From JAVXAG01 sp036660615 (lineage in GTDB: Bacteria; Bacillota; Clostridia; Peptostreptococcales; Anaerovoracaceae): 21,153 nucleotides of DNA. The stretch is from assembly GCA_036660615.1 (NCBI GenBank), contig JAVXAG010000018.1:1-21153 (forward strand), written 5' to 3'. The notes beneath the pieces were generated by a model. The model was not told the origin of the DNA, made no database searches, and saw only the letters and a program-made list of their open reading frames with translations. Shown here in pieces: positions 1 through 7,387 of the stretch; within the stretch, counting starts at the first letter, position 1; every line of letters begins with the position of its first letter. The position numbers were made by a program, and so were the translations under genes.

Positions 1-5
1 TTTCG

Positions 6-34
6 TTGAGTTTTCCTTAACATTAGTCTAGTAT
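6..34 (+). promoter_or_regulatory. Candidate sigma-A promoter of the two-component operon
   Basis: TTGAGT at 6-11 and TAGTAT at 29-34 are separated by 17 bases, a good match to the vegetative promoter pattern. An alternative -10 is TATATT at 32-37. It lies 54 bases upstream of the response regulator start. The window begins just before it, so upstream regulator sites cannot be judged. Confidence 0.5.
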
Positions 35-87
35 ATTAGTATATGAAAAGGAGCTAGGATTATATCAGATTAGGAGAGGGCAATAAG

Positions 88-795
88 ATGGATAAAGAAA
101 CGATATTGGTGGTAGATGATAACAAAGAGATAGTTTTTTCATTAGGCAAACTTTTGAAATTTGAGGGGTACAATATCATTGAAGCCTATGATGGGTTGGA
201 AGCACTTGATGCATTGGAGCGAGAACATATAGACTTGATTCTGTTAGACGTGATGATGCCAAAACTTAATGGGCTTTCGGCATTGATGAAAATTAGAGAG
301 AAATATAAAATACCTACTATTATCCTGTCGGCTAAAACCGAAGAAAGCGATAAAGTATCAGGGCTGATTTTGGGGGCGGATGATTATGTGAGCAAACCGT
401 ATAACGCAGCCGAGCTTATGGCACGAGTCAAAGCACAACTTAGGAGATATAATGCATGGGGAGGCGGAGCACCAAAACCAGATGAAGACACCATTGTAAA
501 CGGAGGCATAGTACTTGATAAAAAACAAAGAGTGGTTGTGGTGGAAGGCAAAGAAGAAAAATTGACGGCAACTGAATATAAAATACTTAAATTGCTTATG
601 GAAAACACAGGGCAGGTATTTCCAGCAGAGCAAATCTACGAAAAAGTATGGGAAGAAAATCCAGACTATGGAGTTGAAAACACAGTTATGGTTCATATAA
701 GACATATTAGAGAAAAAATAGAAATTGATGCTAAAAGCCCAAAGTATGTAAAGGTGGTGTGGGGAATTGGTTACAAAATGGAAAAATACAATTAA
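88..795 (+). CDS. OmpR/PhoB-family response regulator (VanR-like)
   Basis: A 235-residue DNA-binding response regulator. The receiver domain (about 1-118) shows the acidic pair D10/D11, the phospho-acceptor D54 in LLDVMMP, S81 at the conserved Ser/Thr position and K103 in VSKP. A winged-helix output domain follows (about 135-232), ending in the typical VWGIGYK. The start has a strong AGGAGAGGG ribosome binding site at 72-80. The kinase gene begins inside its last codons, so the two are translationally coupled and form a cognate pair. Overall shape resembles the VanR/PhoP group in low-GC Gram-positives. The target genes are not evident; the next genes downstream are behind a terminator. The family is certain, the signal is unknown. 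Confidence 0.93.
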   Translation: MDKETILVVDDNKEIVFSLGKLLKFEGYNIIEAYDGLEALDALEREHIDLILLDVMMPKLNGLSALMKIREKYKIPTIILSAKTEESDKVSGLILGADDYVSKPYNAAELMARVKAQLRRYNAWGGGAPKPDEDTIVNGGIVLDKKQRVVVVEGKEEKLTATEYKILKLLMENTGQVFPAEQIYEKVWEENPDYGVENTVMVHIRHIREKIEIDAKSPKYVKVVWGIGYKMEKYN

Positions 796-2008
796 AGCAA
801 TGTGGAAGTGGACAAAGACAAATAAATTTTTTTGCTTGGGAGTTCTAACAGGAATACTAGGAGTTGGCCTTTTCACATCGATGTATTCAGAAATGATTTT
901 TATGAGTAGCAGGTCAGTGTGGCTAATTGGAATTTGGATTATGGCGCTTATGGGATTATCGGTATTTGCTATATTGAGTTATGCGTTAAATAAAATCTAT
1001 AAGAACTGGGAGCCACAAGGGGAAACGTACTACATTCAGTGGAAAGAAAAATTTAAAAAACAACAGGTGATTATTATCATAGTAACCGCAATATTTGCCA
1101 TCATTTGGGCTATCCCAGATGGGATATATCGATATAATTACGCAATGGACTATTTTCTTGTGGCGATGATTATTGCGCTATTCATTATATGTGAGATTTG
1201 TGTAATAAGATTTATGAACAAAAGGTTAAGCCTATTGATGGAGTGTATGAGCGAAATCAATAAAATAAAGCTTGGAGAGGCTATAAAAATAGAACGTGAT
1301 AGTTTGGCAAAGGCAGCCAAAAGCGAGCAAATGAAAGTAGACTTGATTTCTAACGTGTCACATGATTTGAAAACGCCCCTAACCTCTATGGTGGGATATA
1401 TAGAATTGATGAAAAAAGAAGAATTGAATGATGTCATGGCGGATTACGTAGATGTCATTTCCGAAAAAGCGGAGAAACTAAAAGAAATGATAGAAAGCTT
1501 ATTTTCAATATCAAAAGCCAGCAGTGGCAACGTAAAATTGAATATGGAGCCAATTGAACTTAATATACTTATACAACAAATACTGGCTGATATGTCTGAT
1601 CAAATTGACCATAGCCAGTTGGAACTTGTGCCTATACTAACTAGTGAAAATACACAGTTCACCACAGACAATATCCATATATATAGAATTTGCCAGAACT
1701 TGATAGAAAATGCTCTAAAGTATTCGGCTAAAGGAACAAGGATATTTATAAAAACCAGCATAAAAGAAGTTAACTCCCAAAGCAATGTGTGCTTTGATAT
1801 TACCAATACGGCAGGGTACTTTATGGACTTTGACAAAGAAGATGTGTTGGAAAGATTTGCCAGAGGAGATAAGGCGCGGTCAACAGATGGAAACGGTCTT
1901 GGGCTTGCCATTGTCAGCGCATATACCAGTGCACTTGGCGGTAACTTCGATCTTAATATTGACTGCGATCAGTTTAAAGCATCACTAGCATTCAAAAAAG
2001 ACATATAA
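767..2008 (+). CDS. Membrane sensor histidine kinase (VanS-like)
   Basis: A 413-residue histidine kinase, partner of the preceding regulator. About four membrane segments fill the N-terminus (roughly 21-46, 51-74, 99-118, 128-148), with only short extracytoplasmic stretches, so it may sense within or near the membrane. The HisKA domain has the phospho-acceptor H199 in SNVSHDLKTPL. The ATPase domain shows the N box NLIENALKYS (311-320) and the G2 box GNGLGLA (375-381). The start chosen is TTG at 767 because AAGGTGGTG at 751-759 sits 7 bases upstream. The first ATG, at 800, has no ribosome binding site. This start overlaps the regulator by 29 bases. A terminator follows closely. Confidence 0.9.
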   Translation: MVTKWKNTIKAMWKWTKTNKFFCLGVLTGILGVGLFTSMYSEMIFMSSRSVWLIGIWIMALMGLSVFAILSYALNKIYKNWEPQGETYYIQWKEKFKKQQVIIIIVTAIFAIIWAIPDGIYRYNYAMDYFLVAMIIALFIICEICVIRFMNKRLSLLMECMSEINKIKLGEAIKIERDSLAKAAKSEQMKVDLISNVSHDLKTPLTSMVGYIELMKKEELNDVMADYVDVISEKAEKLKEMIESLFSISKASSGNVKLNMEPIELNILIQQILADMSDQIDHSQLELVPILTSENTQFTTDNIHIYRICQNLIENALKYSAKGTRIFIKTSIKEVNSQSNVCFDITNTAGYFMDFDKEDVLERFARGDKARSTDGNGLGLAIVSAYTSALGGNFDLNIDCDQFKASLAFKKDI

Positions 2009-2036
2009 AATTTGGCTACCCAAAAAAATTACGCAG

Positions 2037-2076
2037 AGCCACCTGTTCAACAAATCCTTGAGTAGGTGGTTTTTTC
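2037..2076 (+). terminator. Rho-independent terminator after the two-component operon
   Basis: The arms 2037-2050 and 2058-2071 pair over 14 positions, with a few G-T wobbles, around a 7-base loop. A run of six T at 2070-2075 follows. It ends the regulator/kinase transcript. Confidence 0.75.
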
Positions 2077-2087
2077 TATACAAAATA

Positions 2088-2136
2088 TGTTGCAAATATG
2101 ACCATCTGTTGCAAATATCGACCATCTGTTGCAAAA
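2088..2136. repeat. Tandem repeat with TGTTGCAAA core; possible insertion-sequence end
   Basis: Three consecutive copies of a unit starting TGTTGCAAA lie at 2088-2106 (19 bases), 2107-2126 (20 bases) and 2127-2136 (partial). The first two units end in GACCATC. Elements of the IS21 family begin with TG and carry several short repeats at each end, so this could be a lone IS21-type terminus. No transposase gene and no matching opposite end is visible in the window. The assignment is an inference. Confidence 0.45.
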
Positions 2137-2199
2137 CCCTTGCGACAGATTAATTTTTCATGTATGGTGGAATTAGAAATAAAACTCTGGAGGTGGATA

Positions 2200-2217
2200 A
2201 TGAAAGTAAGACAATGA
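2200..2217 (+). CDS. Possible 5-codon leader ORF
   Basis: ATG at 2200 follows the strong ribosome binding site GGAGGT (2189-2194) by 5 bases and opens only MKVRQ before a TGA stop. That stop overlaps the start of the next mini-ORF as ATGA (2214-2217). It could be a leader peptide, or the broken start of a decayed gene: reading through the stop gives LLSKGDILTILEHALFW before another stop. Which of these is true cannot be told from the sequence. Confidence 0.2.
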   Translation: MKVRQ

Positions 2218-2297
2218 CTTCTATCGAAAGGAGATATTTTAACAATACTAGAGCATGCATTATTTTGGTAGTGTCATTAGCTTTACGGTTATGTTAA
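2214..2297 (+). CDS. Possible 27-residue hydrophobic peptide
   Basis: A 27-codon frame starts at the ATGA overlap with the 5-codon ORF. It has a basic N-terminal half (IERRYFNNTR) and a hydrophobic tail (about 15-27, ACIILVVSLALRLC). It has no ribosome binding site of its own and would rely on coupling to the upstream mini-ORF. I recognise no family. The stretch 2137-2367 otherwise holds no gene I can support. Confidence 0.18.
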   Translation: MTSIERRYFNNTRACIILVVSLALRLC

Positions 2298-2367
2298 GCA
2301 AAGAAGTTAATTTAAAGAAAAGGTCAGTGAAATAAGCACAACCTAAAGATTAAGAAAGAGATTAATT

Positions 2368-2625
2368 ATGAATAATAAGTATTTGATATCAGTTATTTCG
2401 TTTTATCATTTGATATATATATCAATATATTTTTGTGTAAAAATATTAGGGCTTAATAAGGGAATATTGTTTAGCAATTCATTTATTATAGGATTAGCAT
2501 TAGTATCGATGGTAATCCTAATCATAACGAGTATTTTGCAAATTAAAAGAAGTGACTACAAATGGAATGGAAGCCTAATAATACTACTTGGAGTAGATAT
2601 AGCGGTATTGATAGAATCTATATAA
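2368..2625 (+). CDS. Small hydrophobic membrane protein, unknown function
   Basis: An 85-residue protein with about three membrane segments (roughly 5-26, 33-57, 68-84) and a short charged linker (IKRSDYKWNG) between the second and third. I do not recognise a family. The start ATG has only a weak purine-rich ribosome binding site (AAGAAAGAG). A clear terminator directly after the stop supports it being the end of a transcribed unit. It is a lone gene between the two-component system and the glycosylation cassette, with no evident tie to either. Confidence 0.5.
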   Translation: MNNKYLISVISFYHLIYISIYFCVKILGLNKGILFSNSFIIGLALVSMVILIITSILQIKRSDYKWNGSLIILLGVDIAVLIESI

Positions 2626-2633
2626 ATAGTTAA

Positions 2634-2683
2634 TAAAAAAAGAAGCAAATCAAGATGATAAGTCAGAGTTGCTTCTTTTTTTC
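2634..2683. terminator. Rho-independent terminator, A/T-flanked hairpin
   Basis: The arm AAAAAAAGAAGCAA (2635-2648) pairs with TTGCTTCTTTTTTT (2669-2682), with a 20-base loop. The A run on one side and T run on the other would allow it to work in either direction. It separates the small membrane protein from the glycosylation cassette and overlaps an in-frame upstream extension of yfhO, arguing against that extension. Confidence 0.7.
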
Positions 2684-2771
2684 TATAGAAAATATTAAGG
2701 AATATCTCTGCGGTATATTAAGAATTCTTTGCTATACTACTCTTACAAACCAAAGGGAGGCTAGAGAAGCG

Positions 2772-5299
2772 ATGATACCAGAAAGTATATTAATGAAAAA
2801 CAAATACCAAGGATATATAGTGATAACACTGATCACTTTGGTACTGATGATATTACCCATGTTGGTTGGAAATAAAGGAATGTTATACGGTTCAGAGGGT
2901 GACTGGTATCAGCAACATGTGGCAATCGTAGAAGCGCTGCGCCAAACTATATTAGATAGCAAAACACTGTTTCCGCAGTATATTGGACTTGGCGGAGGAA
3001 GTAATATTTATGACTTTGCATACTATGGATTGTATCGCATTGACCTGTTGTTATCTTGTTTGTTCCCTGGAGTAGGGATGAAATATATTGTTGCAGGATA
3101 TGCAGCGTTAGGTGTTGTGGTAAGCGGGAATCTGTGCTTTTATTGGCTAAAAACCCAGAGAATTTTAGACAAATATGCCTTTGTTGGAGCTTTTTTACTA
3201 GTTAGTTCCACTTGCTTTTACCAAGCACATCACCAAATAATGTTTGTCAACTATATGCCATTCTTGATTTTAGCACTGATTGGAACAGACAGAATGAAAT
3301 CAACAGGCAAAATTGGAATGCTGATAATTAGTCTATTTCTAATATATATACACAGCTTTTTTTATTCAATTTCATGCCTTTGCGTATGGCTCATTTATTA
3401 TATCTATCAGAGCCGTTCTCAGTCAAAGACTCAGACAATCAAAGAAATAAAGAAGGTAATTATAGCATTGACTGTTTCCATGGGACTTGCCGCAATACTG
3501 CTAATACCAGCAGGGCTAGATATACTATCTACAACAAAAGATGGTGGAAGATTCTCAAATGAACCGATGAAATTAATTGATTTCACCTTGGAGGGGTTAC
3601 TATTTAGTCCCTACGGGTGTGGCATGAGCATATTTGCATTGTATCTTTTATTAACGTCTTTGACCAGCAAGAAAAAGAGGATTTTGGCGGTGTTGGTTCT
3701 TATATGTTTCTTGATTCCAACAATCGCTTTAGTGTTAAATGGTTTTTTATATCCAAGAGCAAAAGTGTTGATACCATTTGTTTTGCTAGTTGTACTGCTT
3801 TGTGCTGACACATTGCAAGAGTTTTGCGAGAATAGAAAAGCGTTTCCTTTGTGGCCTTTGGGAGTATGTCTTTTAACCATAATTCCTCTAAGCGGAAAAG
3901 TTATAGAGTTGAAAATAGGGTATAACGATGTACATGTTGTCATAGCTGTAAGTGTTGCCATTGCAACGGAAATAACATTGATTTTCTTTTGGGGTTCTAT
4001 GCAAAAGGGGATAAAAGTCAAAGAGAAAACAACCGGCCGGTGTATTTGGATAGTATTATTAGCGCCACTTTTAGTAAATTTGGCAGTGAACACAAATGAA
4101 ATGTATTTGAAAGCAGAAAACTTGGGAGAAAATGTGTTTTCAGATAAGGAGATTACTGCATTTGCTAAAGATGGTCAATATCGATTTGAGATGCTTTATG
4201 ACAAAATGNNNNNNNNNNNNNNNNNNNNNNNNNNNNNNNNNNNNNNNNNNNNNNNNNNNNNNNNNNNNNNNNNNNNNNNNNNNNNNNNNNNNNNNNNNNN
4301 NNNNNNNNAATGTATTCGTCTGTTACCAATAGACAATACGCGGATTTTTATTATGAAACGATGAAAAACCCAATTAGAATACAGAATCGGGTAGCACTTT
4401 TGCCTGATGCAAATAGATTTTTTACATATTTTATGGGTGTTAAATATATTGAAACAACAAAAGATCAGGTGCCATACGGATATAAAATAGTAAAGGAAAA
4501 AGGGGCATATGTTCTGGCAGAAAATAGCAAAGTTTTGCCAATGGCTTATGGAAAATACTCGTGGATTTCCGAGAGGGATTACGAGAAACTAGAATTTCCA
4601 GAAACGGTTGAAGCACTTTGTACGGAAACAGTCATAGATGAAGCATCTGCGAAAAGCTTTGTATCTCAAATCAAGGAAGAAAACTCTAGCAATATGGCAG
4701 AGTTAATGGACTTGGCAACAAAGTTAGAAAACAAACTTTTGATAATAGATTTTCCTGTAAAAAGTCGGAGTGGGAAAGAAGTCAATATAAGTATAAATAA
4801 AACCAAGAATAGATTATCTTCAAAATATGCACCTTACCCAAATGGAAATAATGATTTTACATTTGTGATTCCCATAGGAAAACCCTTGGACAAGCTGGAG
4901 ATAGACCAGTCAAAGGGAGATTATGAAATTGGTTCGATGAAAATTCACACTATGGATATGGAAAAGCTTAAGCAAAAGGACATAGTTATTCCCAAGGTAT
5001 CGGCTGGGACAAAATCCAATGGCGAAACGGTGTTTGATGGGACAATTGCAATGGAACAGTCGGGATATTTTGTAACGTCGTACCCATATGCAAAAGGCTA
5101 CACTGCCGTTGTTGATGGAGTAAAACAAAAAATAGAGAAAGTTAACACTTGTTTTATTGGTTTCCCTCTAGAGGCAGGTCAACACAAGATAGAAATAACT
5201 TTCAAGGCGCCTGGTTACAAAATCGCAATGGCGATTAGCATTGTGTCATTGATACTACTGATATTTTTAGTTCTAAGAGAAAGGAAAAAAATCAAATGA
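2772..5299 (+). CDS. yfhO: YfhO-family membrane glycosyltransferase (interrupted by sequence gap)
   Basis: A large polytopic protein of the YfhO/GT-C type, which moves sugars from an undecaprenyl-phosphate carrier onto a surface polymer outside the membrane. The first 479 codons (2772-4208) give many membrane helices and the early motif EGDWYQQH (42-49), with the acidic residue expected in GT-C enzymes. After the gap, 4310-5299 gives the soluble C-terminal part, including YSSVTN, RVALLPDANRFFTYFMGVKY and a last membrane helix before a basic tail. With about 33 missing residues the total is near 840, normal for the family. ATG at 2772 is chosen for its AAGGGAGG ribosome binding site (2753-2760). 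The frame further upstream runs through a terminator. The ATG at 4310 is internal, not a true start. Its stop overlaps gtrA by 4 bases. Confidence 0.85.
4209..4308. other. Assembly gap of exactly 100 N
   Basis: One hundred undetermined bases, the usual placeholder for a gap of unknown length. The two flanks belong to one yfhO gene but are out of frame across 100 bases, so the real length must leave remainder 2 when divided by 3 (for example 98 or 101) if the gene is intact. Confidence 0.98.
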
Positions 5300-5694
5300 A
5301 AAGACTACAAGAAACGGAAATTTTTCGCTATATTATAACAGGGGGAACGACTACGGTAATAAATTATGTGATATTTATTCTATTGACTCAAGTTGCAATA
5401 AACTATATTGTGGCTAATAGCATCGCTTGGCTAGGCGCAGTGATTTTTGCGTTTTATGCAAATAAGCACATGGTGTTCCACTCCCAAGGCAACAAGATCA
5501 AGGAGTTTACGCAATTCTTTTCTGTTAGAATTCTAACGCTATTTTTAGAGAATTTTTTACTGTATCTCTTTGTAGACGTTGTCGGATCAAACCAGTTGCT
5601 TTCAAAGATTATAGTAAGTGTGGTAACTGTTGCGCTAAACTATTTTGCTTGCAAGTATTGTGTTTTTAAGGAAGGGAAGGTAACCAATGAATAA
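5296..5694 (+). CDS. gtrA: GtrA-family lipid-linked sugar flippase
   Basis: A 132-residue protein with four membrane helices and the GtrA-family signature: FRYIITGGTTTVINYVIF near the N-terminus, FYANKHMVF in the middle (about 53-61) and ALNYFACKYCVF near the end. GtrA-type proteins are thought to flip undecaprenyl-phosphate-linked sugars to the outer face of the membrane. It overlaps yfhO by 4 bases and the GtrB-like gene by 8, so all three are translationally coupled. AAAGGA lies upstream inside yfhO. Confidence 0.9.
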   Translation: MKRLQETEIFRYIITGGTTTVINYVIFILLTQVAINYIVANSIAWLGAVIFAFYANKHMVFHSQGNKIKEFTQFFSVRILTLFLENFLLYLFVDVVGSNQLLSKIIVSVVTVALNYFACKYCVFKEGKVTNE

Positions 5695-6613
5695 GATTAG
5701 TTTGATTGTGCCTTGCTATAATGAAAAGGATTCGTTGCCATTATTCTACCAAAGCACAAAGGCTGTTATGGGAAAGATGGCAGAAATTGAATATGAATTT
5801 GTGTTTATCGATGACGGAAGCACTGATGAAACTTTGGATATTTTAAAGTCGCTGTCGGCAAAGGATAACCACTGCAAATATATTGCGTTTTCCAGAAATT
5901 TTGGTAAAGAAGCAGGAATGTATGCCGGCCTTAGGGAAGCAAAAGGTGACTACTGTGTCATAATGGACGCTGACTTGCAAAATCCTCCGGAGTTAATACC
6001 GGAAATGTACAAATGTGTTACTGAAGAGGGATATCAGTGTTGTGGAGGAAAGCGTATAGGTCGCCAAGGCGATGGGTTTATACGAAGTATCTTATCAAAA
6101 TCTTTTTATAAAATCAGCAAAGCGTTAACCCATATGGATATGTCTGATGGGTATGGGGATTTTCGTATGATGAGTAGAACTGTGGTGAACGCTATTTTGG
6201 AAATAAAGGAATATAACCGTTATATGAAAGGGATATTTTCTTTTGTGGGATTTGAAACAAAGTGGCTTGAATATCATAACGTTGAAAGAAGTCTAGGGGA
6301 AACTAAGTGGAATTTTGGCAGTTTGTTTAACTATGCCCTTGAAGGAATTTTATCGTTTTCAACTGCCCCATTGAAAATCGCAGGACTTATGGGTTGCTTG
6401 ATGCTTTTTGGTGGAATATTATTTATAGGTACAAATTGGATTGGGACGCTACTGTCACCTACTGAAATCAGCAACTCGGACATAATTCTAACGGTCATAC
6501 TTCTTGTCAGTGGGCTTCAAATGTTGTTTGTTTATGTTTTGGGCGCATACATATCGAAGGATTATTTAGAGAACAAAAGACGACCAGTTTATATAGTAAA
6601 AGAAAGAGGATAA
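5687..6613 (+). CDS. GtrB/CsbB-type family 2 glycosyltransferase
   Basis: A 308-residue polyprenyl-phosphate sugar synthase. The GT-A domain starts with SLIVPCYNE, then shows IDDGSTDET (41-49) and the metal-binding DAD at 94-96 followed by LQNPPE. RSLGETKW (201-208) is the usual basic loop near the membrane. Two C-terminal helices (about 230-250 and 265-290) anchor it. It should load a sugar from a nucleotide donor onto undecaprenyl phosphate on the inner face. GtrA would flip the product and YfhO would use it outside. In Bacillus subtilis a CsbB/YfhO pair performs this on lipoteichoic acid. The sugar and acceptor here cannot be read from sequence. Confidence 0.92.
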   Translation: MNKISLIVPCYNEKDSLPLFYQSTKAVMGKMAEIEYEFVFIDDGSTDETLDILKSLSAKDNHCKYIAFSRNFGKEAGMYAGLREAKGDYCVIMDADLQNPPELIPEMYKCVTEEGYQCCGGKRIGRQGDGFIRSILSKSFYKISKALTHMDMSDGYGDFRMMSRTVVNAILEIKEYNRYMKGIFSFVGFETKWLEYHNVERSLGETKWNFGSLFNYALEGILSFSTAPLKIAGLMGCLMLFGGILFIGTNWIGTLLSPTEISNSDIILTVILLVSGLQMLFVYVLGAYISKDYLENKRRPVYIVKERG

Positions 6614-6631
6614 TTCTAGCACCAATCCCAT

Positions 6632-6669
6632 TTTCCTAATTAGTGATAAAGTCACAGACAAATAGGAAA
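6632..6669. repeat. Inverted repeat over the rubredoxin promoter region
   Basis: TTTCCTA at 6632-6638 and its exact reverse complement TAGGAAA at 6663-6669 are separated by 24 bases. The second arm ends just before the extended -10 element, so the pair brackets the -35 region. It could be an operator for a redox-responsive repressor, or a weak hairpin. No known regulator site is recognised. Confidence 0.3.
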
Positions 6670-6673
6670 TATA

Positions 6674-6682
6674 TGCTATACT
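6674..6682 (+). promoter_or_regulatory. Extended -10 promoter of the rubredoxin/rubrerythrin operon
   Basis: TGCTATACT gives a TG extension and the -10 hexamer TATACT at 6677-6682. No strong -35 is visible, which is normal for extended -10 promoters. The start codon is about 40 bases downstream. Confidence 0.55.
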
Positions 6683-6722
6683 GTAAGAAGAAATAGAACA
6701 AATAAAAATGAGGAGGGTGAGT

Positions 6723-7385
6723 ATGAAAAAATATGTATGTACTATCTGTGGATTTGTTTATGATGAAGCCATGGGTATACCAGAAGCGGGAATTGTTCCA
6801 GGAACAACATGGGAACAGCTACCAGATAATTGGAAGTGTCCACTTTGTGGAGCAGCTAAATCAGATTTTAAACTACAAGAAGAAACAGCGCCAAAAGTTA
6901 AAAAGTCAATAGTTGTAGGCGAACCTGAAGAACTCAGAGAGATGTCAGTCGGAGAACTTTCAGCATTATGCTCCAATTTGGCAAAGGGCTGTGAAAAACA
7001 GTATCTTCCAGAAGAAGCAGAACTATATACACAGCTGGCAAATTATTATAAGAGCAAAGTAAAAGAAGTTGAGGCAGAGAATTATAGCCAACTAATCGAA
7101 AAAATTAACACAGACCTTAACAATAGTTTCCCTGCTGCAAATGATATCGTTGACAATAAGAGCGATAGAGGTGCAAAAAGAGCACTAGTATGGAGTGAGA
7201 AAGTAACTAGAATGTTAAATTCATTGATTGCTAGATATCTTAATGAAGGCGATGCAATGTTTGAAAATACCAATGTTTTTGTTTGTGAAATTTGCGGATT
7301 TATATTTGTTGGAGACGAACCACCTGAAATATGTCCAGTTTGCAAAGTACCAAAACAAAAAATTATACAAGTAAGGAGGGGATAG
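6723..7385 (+). CDS. Protein with a rubredoxin domain at each end
   Basis: A 220-residue non-haem iron protein. A full rubredoxin occupies about 1-50, with iron ligands C6, C9, C39 and C42. A second, short rubrerythrin-type rubredoxin sits at 186-220, with C188, C191, C204 and C207. Between them is a helical segment (about 70-180, starting MSVGELSALCSNLAKGCEKQYLPEE) that lacks the paired EXXH motifs of a rubrerythrin di-iron centre. It probably moves electrons to peroxide- or oxygen-reducing partners in the cytoplasm. The in-frame ATG at 6708 lies in the ribosome binding site AGGAGGG (6711-6717), so 6723 is the real start. Only 2 bases separate it from the rubrerythrin gene. Confidence 0.85.
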   Translation: MKKYVCTICGFVYDEAMGIPEAGIVPGTTWEQLPDNWKCPLCGAAKSDFKLQEETAPKVKKSIVVGEPEELREMSVGELSALCSNLAKGCEKQYLPEEAELYTQLANYYKSKVKEVEAENYSQLIEKINTDLNNSFPAANDIVDNKSDRGAKRALVWSEKVTRMLNSLIARYLNEGDAMFENTNVFVCEICGFIFVGDEPPEICPVCKVPKQKIIQVRRG

Positions 7386-7387
7386 TA

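Noticed and set aside
358..876. Antisense frame of 172 codons under the response regulator
   Set aside because: It mirrors a strong real gene, has implausible Phe/Cys-rich composition and no ribosome binding site.
2088..2136. CRISPR-like direct repeats
   Set aside because: The units are about 20 bases, directly abutting, with no spacers and no cas genes in the window.
2655..2771. N-terminal extension of yfhO
   Set aside because: It runs through a terminator hairpin, lacks a ribosome binding site and has no membrane-protein start character; ATG 2772 has a strong site.
3611..4093. Antisense frame of 160 codons under yfhO
   Set aside because: It is opposite a well-supported membrane protein and shows no recognisable domain.
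4132..4332. Short frame spanning the gap
   Set aside because: It exists only because undetermined bases contain no stop codons.
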